Notes under the pieces: model-generated
The model's input: only the letters and a program-made list of their open reading frames with translations
Databases searched by the model: none
Told to the model about the DNA's origin: nothing
Program-made: the position numbers and the translations under genes
Shown here: one piece after another, positions 1 to 5,061 of the stretch
How positions within the stretch are numbered: the stretch's first letter is position 1
How the letters are laid out: each line of letters starts with the position of its first letter
From: JAHEIJ01 sp040235565
GTDB taxonomy: Bacteria > Pseudomonadota > Gammaproteobacteria > UBA6429 > Thiohalophilaceae
DNA length: 5,061 nt
Reading direction: 5' to 3'
NCBI GenBank assembly: GCA_040235565.1
Contig: JBECLA010000085.1
Location: 1-5,061 of the forward strand

Positions 1-108
1 CTCACTTACCGTTGCGGGGGCAGCGCCGGAATTGCCACATCCGGTATGGAGTGGCGCACCGGCTTCCCGTTTCACCCTGAATACGGTGGTATTCAGGGCA
101 CCTGGTGT
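1..108 (-). promoter_or_regulatory. Cobalamin (B12) riboswitch, 5' part, cut by the left window edge
   Basis: Read on the minus strand, this is the first part of an adenosylcobalamin-class riboswitch aptamer. In transcript order it shows AGGTGCC (103-97), then a perfect 10-bp hairpin with a 4-base loop (98-89 paired with 84-75), then GGGAAGCCGGTG (68-57). Next is an extended arm closed by CCGG/CCGG (62-59 with 29-26) and containing a GCCAC/GTGGC hairpin (55-51 with 38-34). Last is the highly conserved CCCCCGCAACGGTAAG (20-5). These blocks and their order match the family consensus. The 3' part of the aptamer and the expression platform lie beyond position 1. In this family B12 binding usually lowers expression of a downstream uptake or synthesis gene by hiding the ribosome site or forming a terminator. 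The target here is off-window, perhaps a BtuB-like receptor or another B12 gene. The class is near certain; the target is inference. Confidence 0.95.
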
Positions 109-128
109 AGAAAGTGTGATGTGGGGCG

Positions 129-157
129 ACTTTAGGGAGGGATCGATCGCCTGTCAA
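129..157 (-). promoter_or_regulatory. Sigma-70-type promoter for the riboswitch transcript
   Basis: On the minus strand a perfect -35 box TTGACA (157-152) is followed after exactly 17 bases by TAAAGT (134-129), which matches 4 of 6 bases of the -10 consensus. Transcription would begin near 120-123, about 20 bases before the first conserved aptamer block, which is the right place for a B12 leader. The spacer contains the palindrome GATCGATC (141-148); whether it matters is unknown. Confidence 0.7.
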
Positions 158-244
158 GGTAATTCAAAATTATGGATATAAAACAGGTAGTTAGATATTT
201 TGTAAATCCGGGCTTGTCTGAACGGTTCACAAAAACTGGTGAAT

Positions 245-275
245 TTGTGCGCAGCGGGGCTTTTTTTGCTTTAAT
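245..275 (+). promoter_or_regulatory. Weak candidate promoter for the ParA-like gene
   Basis: TTTAAT (270-275) matches 5 of 6 bases of a -10 box. The only -35-like hexamer at about the right distance is TTGTGC (245-250), which has only its TTG and a long 19-base spacer. The run of seven T between them would sit in the spacer. It is the best plus-strand candidate found between the riboswitch promoter and the ParA start, but it is poor, and a different sigma factor or an activator-dependent promoter is equally possible. Confidence 0.2.
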
Positions 276-303
276 TAGGACTCGGGATACTAAAAATTCA
301 TTA

Positions 304-340
304 CCCGGATGATTATTCGGGCCGGCTCAGACAACTGTCT
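304..340 (+). repeat. Two small dyads in the leader of the ParA-like gene
   Basis: CCCGGAT (304-310) and ATTCGGG (315-321) can form a 7-bp hairpin with one G-U pair and a 4-base loop. AGACA (329-333) and TGTCT (336-340) form a dyad around a 2-base centre, ending 9 bases before the ATG. No T-run follows either, so they are not terminators. They could be an operator or leader structure, or chance. No convincing Shine-Dalgarno sequence lies between the second dyad and the start codon. Confidence 0.3.
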
Positions 341-349
341 AATAGAACC

Positions 350-1036
350 ATGCAACGCATTATTGTCATCAACACCAAGGGTGGCTGTGGCAAAACCACC
401 ATCGCGACCAATCTGGCCAGCCATTATGCCAGCCAGGGTTTTGTCACCGCGCTGATGGATTATGATCCCCAGGGTTCCAGCACCCGCTGGCTCAAATTAC
501 GCCCCCGGGATAAAGAGGCCATTCATGGCATCAATGGGCATCAACGACCGTCAATGCAAACGACCCGGGTCTGGCAGATGCGAATTCCGGCAGAAACAGA
601 CCGCCTGATCATTGACGCACCGGCTGGGGTGACGGGCGAAACCCTGCAAAATTTTGTACAGCAGGTTGATACCATCCTCATTCCGGTATTGCCTTCCCCG
701 ATCGATATTCATTCGGCCACGGCTTTCATCAAGGATCTGTTGCTCATTGGCAAAGTGCGTAGTCTGGGCGTCCGGGTGGGTGTGATTGCCAATCGAACCC
801 GCAAAAATACTCTGGTTTATAAATCGCTGGAACGGTTTCTCAGCTCCCTGAACTTGCCCTTTATCACCAGTTTGCGGGATACCCAGCATTACGTACACGC
901 CTTTGAACGCGGCATCGGTATCCAGGAAATGTGGGACAAGCGGGTCGAACCGGACAAATTGAACTGGATTCCTGTAATCAACTGGCTGGAGGATATCAGC
1001 CCTGGTCATGCCGTCCTGCAACGGCATTTTTCCTGA
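350..1036 (+). CDS. ParA/Soj-family ATPase, orphan (no ParB in view)
   Basis: This 228-residue protein is a cytosolic P-loop ATPase of the ParA/MinD class, whose members dimerise on ATP and position DNA, protein clusters or cell machinery. The deviant Walker A motif KGGCGKTT (residues 10-17) has the signature lysine K10 and the catalytic-site lysine K15. The A' motif MDYDPQGS (36-43) carries D39, and the Walker B segment is RLIIDAPAG (85-93). The size and the absence of an N-terminal DNA-binding domain resemble small type Ib or orphan ParAs rather than P1-type ParA. The ATG at 350 is the first usual start after an in-frame TAA at 272-274, and the P-loop begins where expected; the ribosome site is weak. 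The gene is divergent from the B12 riboswitch, and no parB, replication gene or obvious centromere repeat is visible, so its cargo cannot be named. Family assignment is firm; a chromosome or plasmid partition role is not supported. Confidence 0.9.
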   Translation: MQRIIVINTKGGCGKTTIATNLASHYASQGFVTALMDYDPQGSSTRWLKLRPRDKEAIHGINGHQRPSMQTTRVWQMRIPAETDRLIIDAPAGVTGETLQNFVQQVDTILIPVLPSPIDIHSATAFIKDLLLIGKVRSLGVRVGVIANRTRKNTLVYKSLERFLSSLNLPFITSLRDTQHYVHAFERGIGIQEMWDKRVEPDKLNWIPVINWLEDISPGHAVLQRHFS

Positions 1037-1296
1037 TTCCCTGGTTTGGCCGCCGGGTCGTCCTGTACTTCGAACTACCAATCTCGTAGGTTGTTAATGT
1101 ATCCCTGCTGCACCTTTTGTCGTGTCAGTAAACGCGTTTTATTACTTGCACCGATTCTTGAATAAACTTAATCTGTTCCACGTGGCAGGAGAACACATAA
1201 TAAAAGCTAAGTTGCCACGTTGTCGAAATCAGAACCTCAGGTGATTCATTACGGTTACATTAACAGGATAGCCACAACGGTTTATCGCGTATACGT
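1037..1296. other. Non-coding gap between the ParA-like and kinase genes
   Basis: This stretch separates two same-strand genes. No rho-independent terminator is evident after the ParA stop: the only nearby pairing (CTAC/GTAG around 1073-1089) is short and lacks a T-run. A possible kinase promoter is TTGCAC (1146-1151) with CTTAAT (1167-1172), but the 15-base spacing is short and the match is weak. An inverted repeat lies at 1180-1220, listed separately. The 8-base palindrome CGTATACG (1288-1295) abuts the kinase start codon, where a Shine-Dalgarno sequence would be expected and is not seen. The gap size suggests the kinase has its own promoter. Confidence 0.5.
1180..1220. repeat. 8-bp inverted repeat upstream of the kinase gene
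   Basis: ACGTGGCA (1180-1187) is repeated in inverted form as TGCCACGT (1213-1220), with 25 bases between. The left arm overlaps the palindrome CCACGTGG (1178-1185), so CCACGT also occurs twice in direct orientation, 37 bases apart. It could be a paired operator for a dimeric regulator about 80-120 bases upstream of the kinase start, or a weak RNA stem. No regulator can be named. Confidence 0.35.
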
Positions 1297-3063
1297 ATGA
1301 GTATTTTCAGTCCCGCACTTGATCATCGAATCCGTTTTCTGCAGGTTGAAACCCTCTATAAGAATTCTCCCGTAGTATTTGTTGCCAATATCATCAATAC
1401 CTTTTTCTTTGTTCTGGTGTTGTGGCATGAGGTCAATAACACCTGGCTATTGCTGTGGGGTACGGTGATGATGCTATTGACCTCGATCCGCAGCGTTATC
1501 GCCTGGTATTACTGGCGGGATGAACAGCGCGAGGAATCGATTGACCTCTGGTTAAAGCGGTTTTCAGTAACGGCATTGCTTTCCGGTTTTATCTGGGGGG
1601 TGGCAGGGTACAACTTCTATCTGCCGGAAGGTGGAGTCTACCAGGCATTTCTGGTGATTTTTTTGTTGGGTATTGCCGCCGGTTCCATGGCGTTTTTGTC
1701 TGCCCACCTGCCGACCTTTTACGGCTTTTTCATGCTGTTGATGTTTCCCCTTATTTTGCGCATGTTTCAGGAATCCAGTGCGCCACACCTGGTCATGGGT
1801 GGCATGATGATTGTGTATTTACTGGTCTTTATGGTGTTTGGTCGCAACGTCAACCAGGTGTTTCTGGAAAGTATATTATTGCGCTTTGACAATCTGGAAC
1901 TGGTAAACCGGTTGACCCAGGAAAAAGACGCGGCTGAAAAAGCCAATATCGCCAAGTCCAAGTTTCTTGCCGCGGCCAGTCATGATCTGCGTCAGCCTTT
2001 GCATGCCCTGAGCCTGTTGGCCGGGGCGTTGGCCGAACGGATTCAATATAAAGAAGTCAAAGGCATCGTTGATAAAATTCGCGCTGCCGTCGCTGCGCTC
2101 GAGAACCTGTTTAATGCGTTACTTGATATCAGTAAACTGGATTCAGGTGTGCTGCAGCCCTGTGTCGAGGATTTTTATTTGCAGGCGTTGTTGGATCGCA
2201 TGGAAAATGACTACCGACCTGAGGCGGAAAACAAAGGCTTGACCTTCCAGGTCGATAATTGCGGTGATCTGATTATACGCAGCGATACGATTCTGCTGGA
2301 ACGTATTCTGCGGAATTTCGTCTCCAACGCAATTCGTTACACCAATTCAGGTACCGTCCATCTATCCGTACGCCGGGACGGGGATCGAATTGCCATCAGC
2401 GTGAAGGACACTGGCATGGGTATTCCGGAAGAAAAGCAGGCGCTGATCTTTGATGAATACGTCCAGCTGGATAATCCGGAGCGCGATCGGGAAAAGGGAC
2501 TGGGACTCGGCCTGGCGATCGTGTCACGTATCTCGCAGCTACTTGGCCATGAACTTCAGCTTGTTTCCACGGAGGGCGAAGGTTCCGAATTTATCGTCAA
2601 TGTTCCGCGGGGAGAGAATGCCAAACTCAAGCAAGCGGGGATGGCAGCCTTGCCAGAATTCGATCAGGATTTACAAGACCTGCGGGTACTTGTCATTGAT
2701 GATGAGAAAGCCATTCTTGATGCCCTCAAGGTTCTGCTCGAAGGCTGGGGCTGCGATGTGGTGACCAGTGAAACAGTGGAAAGTGCCAGGCAGCAATTGC
2801 AGGAACGCGGCATCGAACCGGATGCGATCCTGTCGGATTATCGGTTACGGCAAAATATTAACGGCATTGAGGCCATCAAGTCTGTTGAGTCCATGGTCGG
2901 CCGGGAAATACCTTCCCTGCTTATCACCGGAGACATGAATATCGAGCCCCAGTCCGAAGGGATTGAAGAATACCGGGTGCTGCATAAACCGGTACAGCCC
3001 GCCCGTTTGCGGGCCTTTCTCAAACATGTCCAGGGGCAGAAAAACCCGTCAGCTGAAGCCTAG
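1297..3063 (+). CDS. Membrane hybrid sensor histidine kinase with C-terminal receiver
   Basis: This 588-residue inner-membrane protein probably senses a signal through its membrane part and phosphorylates a response regulator. About six hydrophobic segments lie at residues 26-44, 49-70, 88-106, 113-135, 138-157 and 164-183, with no sizeable periplasmic domain. A helical linker (about 185-225) leads to the dimerisation domain SHDLRQPL, with phospho-accepting H229. The ATPase domain has its N box at ILRNFVSNAIRYT (337-349), G1 at DTGMGIP (371-377) and G2 at GLGLGLAIV (401-409), so the kinase looks active. A receiver follows (about 462-578) with acidic D468/D469, acceptor D514, T544 and K564. 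There is no PAS, HAMP or HPt domain. The SHDLRQPLHAL core resembles NahK/ErcS'-type kinases of pseudomonads, which work with NarL-type regulators such as the convergent gene at 3060-3731. The ATG at 1297 is the only usual start between an in-frame TAA at 1261-1263 and the first helix. The ligand is unknown. Confidence 0.92.
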   Translation: MSIFSPALDHRIRFLQVETLYKNSPVVFVANIINTFFFVLVLWHEVNNTWLLLWGTVMMLLTSIRSVIAWYYWRDEQREESIDLWLKRFSVTALLSGFIWGVAGYNFYLPEGGVYQAFLVIFLLGIAAGSMAFLSAHLPTFYGFFMLLMFPLILRMFQESSAPHLVMGGMMIVYLLVFMVFGRNVNQVFLESILLRFDNLELVNRLTQEKDAAEKANIAKSKFLAAASHDLRQPLHALSLLAGALAERIQYKEVKGIVDKIRAAVAALENLFNALLDISKLDSGVLQPCVEDFYLQALLDRMENDYRPEAENKGLTFQVDNCGDLIIRSDTILLERILRNFVSNAIRYTNSGTVHLSVRRDGDRIAISVKDTGMGIPEEKQALIFDEYVQLDNPERDREKGLGLGLAIVSRISQLLGHELQLVSTEGEGSEFIVNVPRGENAKLKQAGMAALPEFDQDLQDLRVLVIDDEKAILDALKVLLEGWGCDVVTSETVESARQQLQERGIEPDAILSDYRLRQNINGIEAIKSVESMVGREIPSLLITGDMNIEPQSEGIEEYRVLHKPVQPARLRAFLKHVQGQKNPSAEA

Positions 3064-3731
3064 TGGGAGTTGGCCCCCAAACCGGCTTCACGCGCCATGA
3101 TTACGGCCTGGGTGCGGTTGCCGGCATTCATGGCCTTGAGGATCGCCGTGACATGAATTTTGACGGTGCCTTCAGCCATCCCTAACTGGTTGGCAATCCC
3201 CTTGTTGGAAAGGCCTTCGCACATTAACAACAATACTTCACGCTGGCGTGGCGTGAGTTGAAACTTGTCCAGCGCGGGAGGCGGAATGGCCGCGCGGGAC
3301 CCCTGTTCCGTACCCTGACGAATATGGAAGGTGCCACTGGTGACGGACAAGTCCGGTACAAACACGTCACCATTCAGAATCTTGCCGATGGCCTCCAGCA
3401 TGTCCTTGCTGGTCATGGATTTGGGAATGTAACCGGAAGCGCCACATTTCATGACCCGAATCATATCCTGTTCATACTCGGATGCCGTGACAATCACCAC
3501 GGGCAATTCCGGATAGCTTTGGCGTAGCTGGGTCAGGCCGTGATACCCATCCAGCCCGGGCATATCCAGGTCCATCAGGACCAGATCCAGATCGGGGTAA
3601 TGCCGGACAATCTGGATCGCCTGATTACCATTGGCGGCTTCCAGAATCTCGACGTCCTTACCCAGGGCTTTGAGTGTGTAATGTAGACCTTCACGAAACA
3701 GGGCGTGGTCATCCGCAATGAGAATTTTCAT
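3060..3731 (-). CDS. NarL/FixJ-family response regulator (AgmR/ErbR-like)
   Basis: This 223-residue cytosolic transcription regulator has an N-terminal receiver (about 1-120) and a C-terminal LuxR-type helix-turn-helix (about 157-215). The receiver has acidic residues D7/D8, phospho-acceptor D54 in LMDLDMPG, T82 in VIVTAS and K104 in YIPK, so all key residues are present. The DNA-binding half begins LTPRQREVLLLM (159-170) and contains the typical GLSNKGIANQLGMAEGTVKIHV segment (173-194). Length is normal for the family. From memory the sequence resembles AgmR/ErbR, regulators linked in pseudomonads to hybrid kinases of the type encoded opposite, so the convergent kinase is the likely partner. 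That pairing is inference. The stop codon overlaps the kinase stop in a CTAG palindrome. The Shine-Dalgarno sequence is weak. The ATG at 3731 gives a canonical MKILIADDH start. Target genes are not shown. Confidence 0.93.
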   Translation of the reverse strand: MKILIADDHALFREGLHYTLKALGKDVEILEAANGNQAIQIVRHYPDLDLVLMDLDMPGLDGYHGLTQLRQSYPELPVVIVTASEYEQDMIRVMKCGASGYIPKSMTSKDMLEAIGKILNGDVFVPDLSVTSGTFHIRQGTEQGSRAAIPPPALDKFQLTPRQREVLLLMCEGLSNKGIANQLGMAEGTVKIHVTAILKAMNAGNRTQAVIMAREAGLGANSH

Positions 3732-3752
3732 TTAAGAATCTTTATCAATGGA

Positions 3753-3782
3753 GTTATATAATTTTTTAATTCTATCTCTTAA
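3753..3782 (-). promoter_or_regulatory. Candidate promoter of the response regulator
   Basis: On the minus strand TTAAGA (3782-3777; 4 of 6 bases of a -35 box) and TATAAC (3758-3753; 5 of 6 of a -10 box) are separated by 18 bases of AT-rich DNA. Transcription would begin near 3746, leaving a leader of only about 15 bases before the ATG. Two direct GCGGAT repeats sit immediately upstream (minus strand, 3804-3799 and 3790-3785). Confidence 0.45.
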
Positions 3783-3784
3783 CT

Positions 3785-3804
3785 ATCCGCAATCAAACAT
3801 CCGC
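3785..3804 (-). repeat. Tandem GCGGAT direct repeat upstream of the regulator promoter
   Basis: On the minus strand GCGGAT occurs twice, 14 bases start to start, and similarity continues weakly past the hexamers (a shared TT). The second copy ends 2 bases before the proposed -35 box. Direct repeats at this position are typical of activator sites, possibly for autoregulation by the NarL-type protein. The short repeat could also be chance. Confidence 0.3.
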
Positions 3805-3845
3805 GGCTATCTATTTGATGAACCACAGATAAAATACTGCAATTC

Positions 3846-4616
3846 TCAGCCGCTGGCAAAAAAACGCTGCTCGCCAAGTCGCATTTCTACCACGGGATAG
3901 CCGTACAGACGGGATAAAACCTCGGCATTGAGGATCTCCGCCTGTTTTCCCTGACAGATTTCGCCATCGCCAAACAGCAACAGGACGTGATCGCAGTAGC
4001 GCACTACATGATTGATATCATGCAATACCATGACAATTCCACGGCCGCCCCGCGCCTGGTGTTGCAACAATTGCAGCATGCGGTGCTGGTGGCGCAGATC
4101 CAGATGATTGGTGGGCTCATCCAGCAGCAGCAGGGTGGGGGCCTGGACCAGCAGACTGGCGAGCGCCAGGCGGCGACGTTCCCCCCCGGAGAGCGTGGTG
4201 ACGGAACGGTGTTCCAGCCCGCCAAGTTCCACCGCTGACAGGGCCGCGCGGGCCTGCGCCAGATCCTCGCTGGTTTCCCATTGCCAGCGTGACAGGTGCG
4301 GGTGACGTCCGATCAGGGCGGTATCCAGGACGTTGGCGGGGAACGGGTCCGGGGTGTCCTGCAGCAGCAGCCCCAGGTGTTGCGCAATGCGACGGCGGGT
4401 GAGCCGGGACAGGGGTGTTTCGCCCAGGTGGATTTCACCACCGGCCTGGGGACGCAAGCCGGCCAGGGTGTGTAACAGGGTGGTTTTGCCCGCGCCATTA
4501 ATTCCCAGAATGCCCCAGCATTCGCCCGCCCGAACTTCGAAGCGGGCATCGCGGCACACCAGGCATTCGCCAATCTGCACCGTCAAATTCCGGGCGGCAA
4601 GCAGGGGGGCGGTCAT
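3846..4616 (-). CDS. btuD: ABC importer ATPase, BtuD/FepC/HmuV type (probably B12)
   Basis: This 256-residue cytosolic ATPase would power the permease encoded just upstream. All ABC signatures are present: Walker A GINGAGKTT (38-46, K44), Q-loop Q86 in LLLQD, signature LSGGE (142-146), Walker B LLLLDEPT with D166/E167, D-loop NHLD (170-173) and switch H199 in VLHD. Length and motif style fit the FepC/BtuD group serving FecCD-type permeases (vitamin B12, haem, iron-siderophore). The start codon overlaps the permease stop as ATGA (4613-4616), so translation is coupled, with a GGGAAG stretch about 10 bases ahead as a possible ribosome site. No terminator is visible in the 114 bases between its stop and the response regulator. 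B12 is preferred because a B12 riboswitch lies in the window, but that riboswitch does not control this gene in the visible DNA. Substrate is therefore inference, and the symbol is provisional; family is firm. Confidence 0.88.
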   Translation of the reverse strand: MTAPLLAARNLTVQIGECLVCRDARFEVRAGECWGILGINGAGKTTLLHTLAGLRPQAGGEIHLGETPLSRLTRRRIAQHLGLLLQDTPDPFPANVLDTALIGRHPHLSRWQWETSEDLAQARAALSAVELGGLEHRSVTTLSGGERRRLALASLLVQAPTLLLLDEPTNHLDLRHQHRMLQLLQHQARGGRGIVMVLHDINHVVRYCDHVLLLFGDGEICQGKQAEILNAEVLSRLYGYPVVEMRLGEQRFFASG

Positions 4617-5061
4617 AGGCGGTTCACTTCCCGACGCAACAGGTAGAGAAACAGGGGCACCCCAAGCAAGGCCGTAATAATCCCCACGGGTAATTGCTGC
4701 GGGGCCAGCAACGTGCGACCCAGGGTATCAGCCAGGACCAGCAAACTCCCGCCGCCAAGAGCGGCCGCCGGGAGCAGTAAACGGTGATCCGTCAAACCCA
4801 TGAGGCGCACGATATGCGGTATCACCAGGCCGACAAAGCCGATGCTGCCGGCCTGGACGACCGCGGTGGCGGTCAGCAGAGAGGCCAGCAGGAAGAGGAT
4901 GAGTTGCAGCCGTCCACTGTTGATCCCCAATGCGCCGGCCTGAAGCTCGCCCCGGATCAGGACATTCAGGTCCCTTCCGAGGGGCCAGCATGCGACCAGA
5001 CCCAGCAGTAACATCAGCAGGGCGGGTAACGGCGTCTGGACAAAACCCAGATCGCCCATCA
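4613..5061 (-). CDS. btuC: FecCD/BtuC-family permease, C-terminal half, cut by the right edge
   Basis: The last 148-149 residues of an inner-membrane ABC permease are visible, out of about 320-350 usual for the family; the rest lies beyond 5061. The methionine codon at 5057-5059 is internal, not the start: the reading frame continues to the edge, and the two bases before it (TG) fit the Leu/Met-Met-Gly commonly seen in this family. Counting from that Met, hallmarks are LNVLIRGE and ALGIN (31-47), GSIGFVGLVIPHIVR (71-85), LADTLGRT (109-116) and LPVGIITALLGVPLFLYLL (123-141). Membrane helices lie at about 9-27, 51-70, 93-112 and 122-141. It should pair with the ATPase whose gene overlaps its stop by ATGA. 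A periplasmic binding protein gene and a promoter, perhaps with another riboswitch, would be expected to the right. A B12 substrate is the best guess; haem or siderophore cannot be excluded. Confidence 0.9.
   Translation of the reverse strand, partial: MGDLGFVQTPLPALLMLLLGLVACWPLGRDLNVLIRGELQAGALGINSGRLQLILFLLASLLTATAVVQAGSIGFVGLVIPHIVRLMGLTDHRLLLPAAALGGGSLLVLADTLGRTLLAPQQLPVGIITALLGVPLFLYLLRREVNRL

Noticed and set aside
250..275. GC-rich bases followed by seven T (261-267), looking like a terminator on the plus strand.
   Set aside because: No upstream segment pairs with GGGGC to form a proper stem; only a 3-bp AGC/GCT pairing exists. No plus-strand gene upstream needs terminating.
172..312. 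A 46-codon plus-strand open frame from an ATG, with AAGGT 11 bases upstream.
   Set aside because: It overlaps the promoter region of the divergent riboswitch transcript, resembles no protein I know, has no recognisable domain, and is short enough to arise by chance in AT-rich DNA. Conservation would be needed to revive it.
122..349. Search for parS-like centromere sites near the ParA-like gene.
   Set aside because: No copy resembling the canonical 16-bp chromosomal parS palindrome and no tandem iterons were seen; the dyads present are too short.
551..1081. A 176-codon minus-strand open frame opposite the ParA-like gene.
   Set aside because: The plus strand encodes a full set of ParA motifs, while the minus-strand translation is low in complexity of function and matches no family, so it is a shadow frame.
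1097..1165. A 22-codon plus-strand open frame with TAGG 6 bases before the ATG and a CCTFC stretch.
   Set aside because: Very short, no recognisable family, and the ribosome-site match is only four bases; chance is the simplest explanation.
4108..4677. Several plus-strand open frames opposite the importer ATPase and permease.
   Set aside because: They lie antisense to genes with complete ABC and FecCD motifs in a GC-rich stretch and show Arg/Ser/Pro-rich compositions typical of shadow frames.
3846..5061. Haem or iron-siderophore importer as the primary call for the permease/ATPase pair.
   Set aside because: The family alone cannot separate these substrates. No Fur-box-like sequence or haem gene is seen here, whereas a B12 riboswitch is nearby, so B12 was kept as the provisional call.

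Overview
This window looks like chromosomal DNA of a proteobacterium, most likely a gammaproteobacterium. That rests on the style of the cobalamin riboswitch, the hybrid kinase with a SHDLRQPL dimerisation motif, and the NarL-type regulator resembling AgmR/ErbR. No lineage marker is present, so genus is not attempted. There are no mobile elements, tRNAs, rRNAs or CRISPR arrays.

Layout, left to right. Positions 1-108 hold the 5' part of a cobalamin (B12) riboswitch on the minus strand, cut by the left edge. A good sigma-70-type promoter (perfect TTGACA, 17-base spacer) lies just upstream of it at 129-157. The gene it controls lies off the left edge. Divergent from it, at 350-1036 (+), is a ParA/Soj-type ATPase with no ParB partner in view. 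A 260-base non-coding gap follows. Then comes a 588-residue membrane hybrid histidine kinase (1297-3063, +) with about six membrane helices, a kinase core and a C-terminal receiver. Facing it is a NarL/FixJ response regulator (3060-3731, -). The two stop codons share a CTAG palindrome, so the genes overlap tail to tail by 4 bases.

The right part (3846-5061, -) holds an ABC importer of the BtuCD/FecCD-FecE type: the ATPase, and the C-terminal half of the permease, which runs off the right edge. They are translationally coupled through an ATGA overlap.

How the parts fit: the permease/ATPase family is shared by importers of vitamin B12, haem and iron-siderophores. The riboswitch 3.7 kb away makes B12 the best guess. 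The kinase and NarL regulator probably form one signalling system, by analogy with NahK/ErbR-type pairs. The ParA gene and the signalling pair seem to sit between two parts of a B12 uptake locus. Nothing in the window shows a functional link between them.

I see no clearly novel system. The points most worth following are the split B12 locus, the overlapping convergent kinase/regulator pair, and the orphan ParA.
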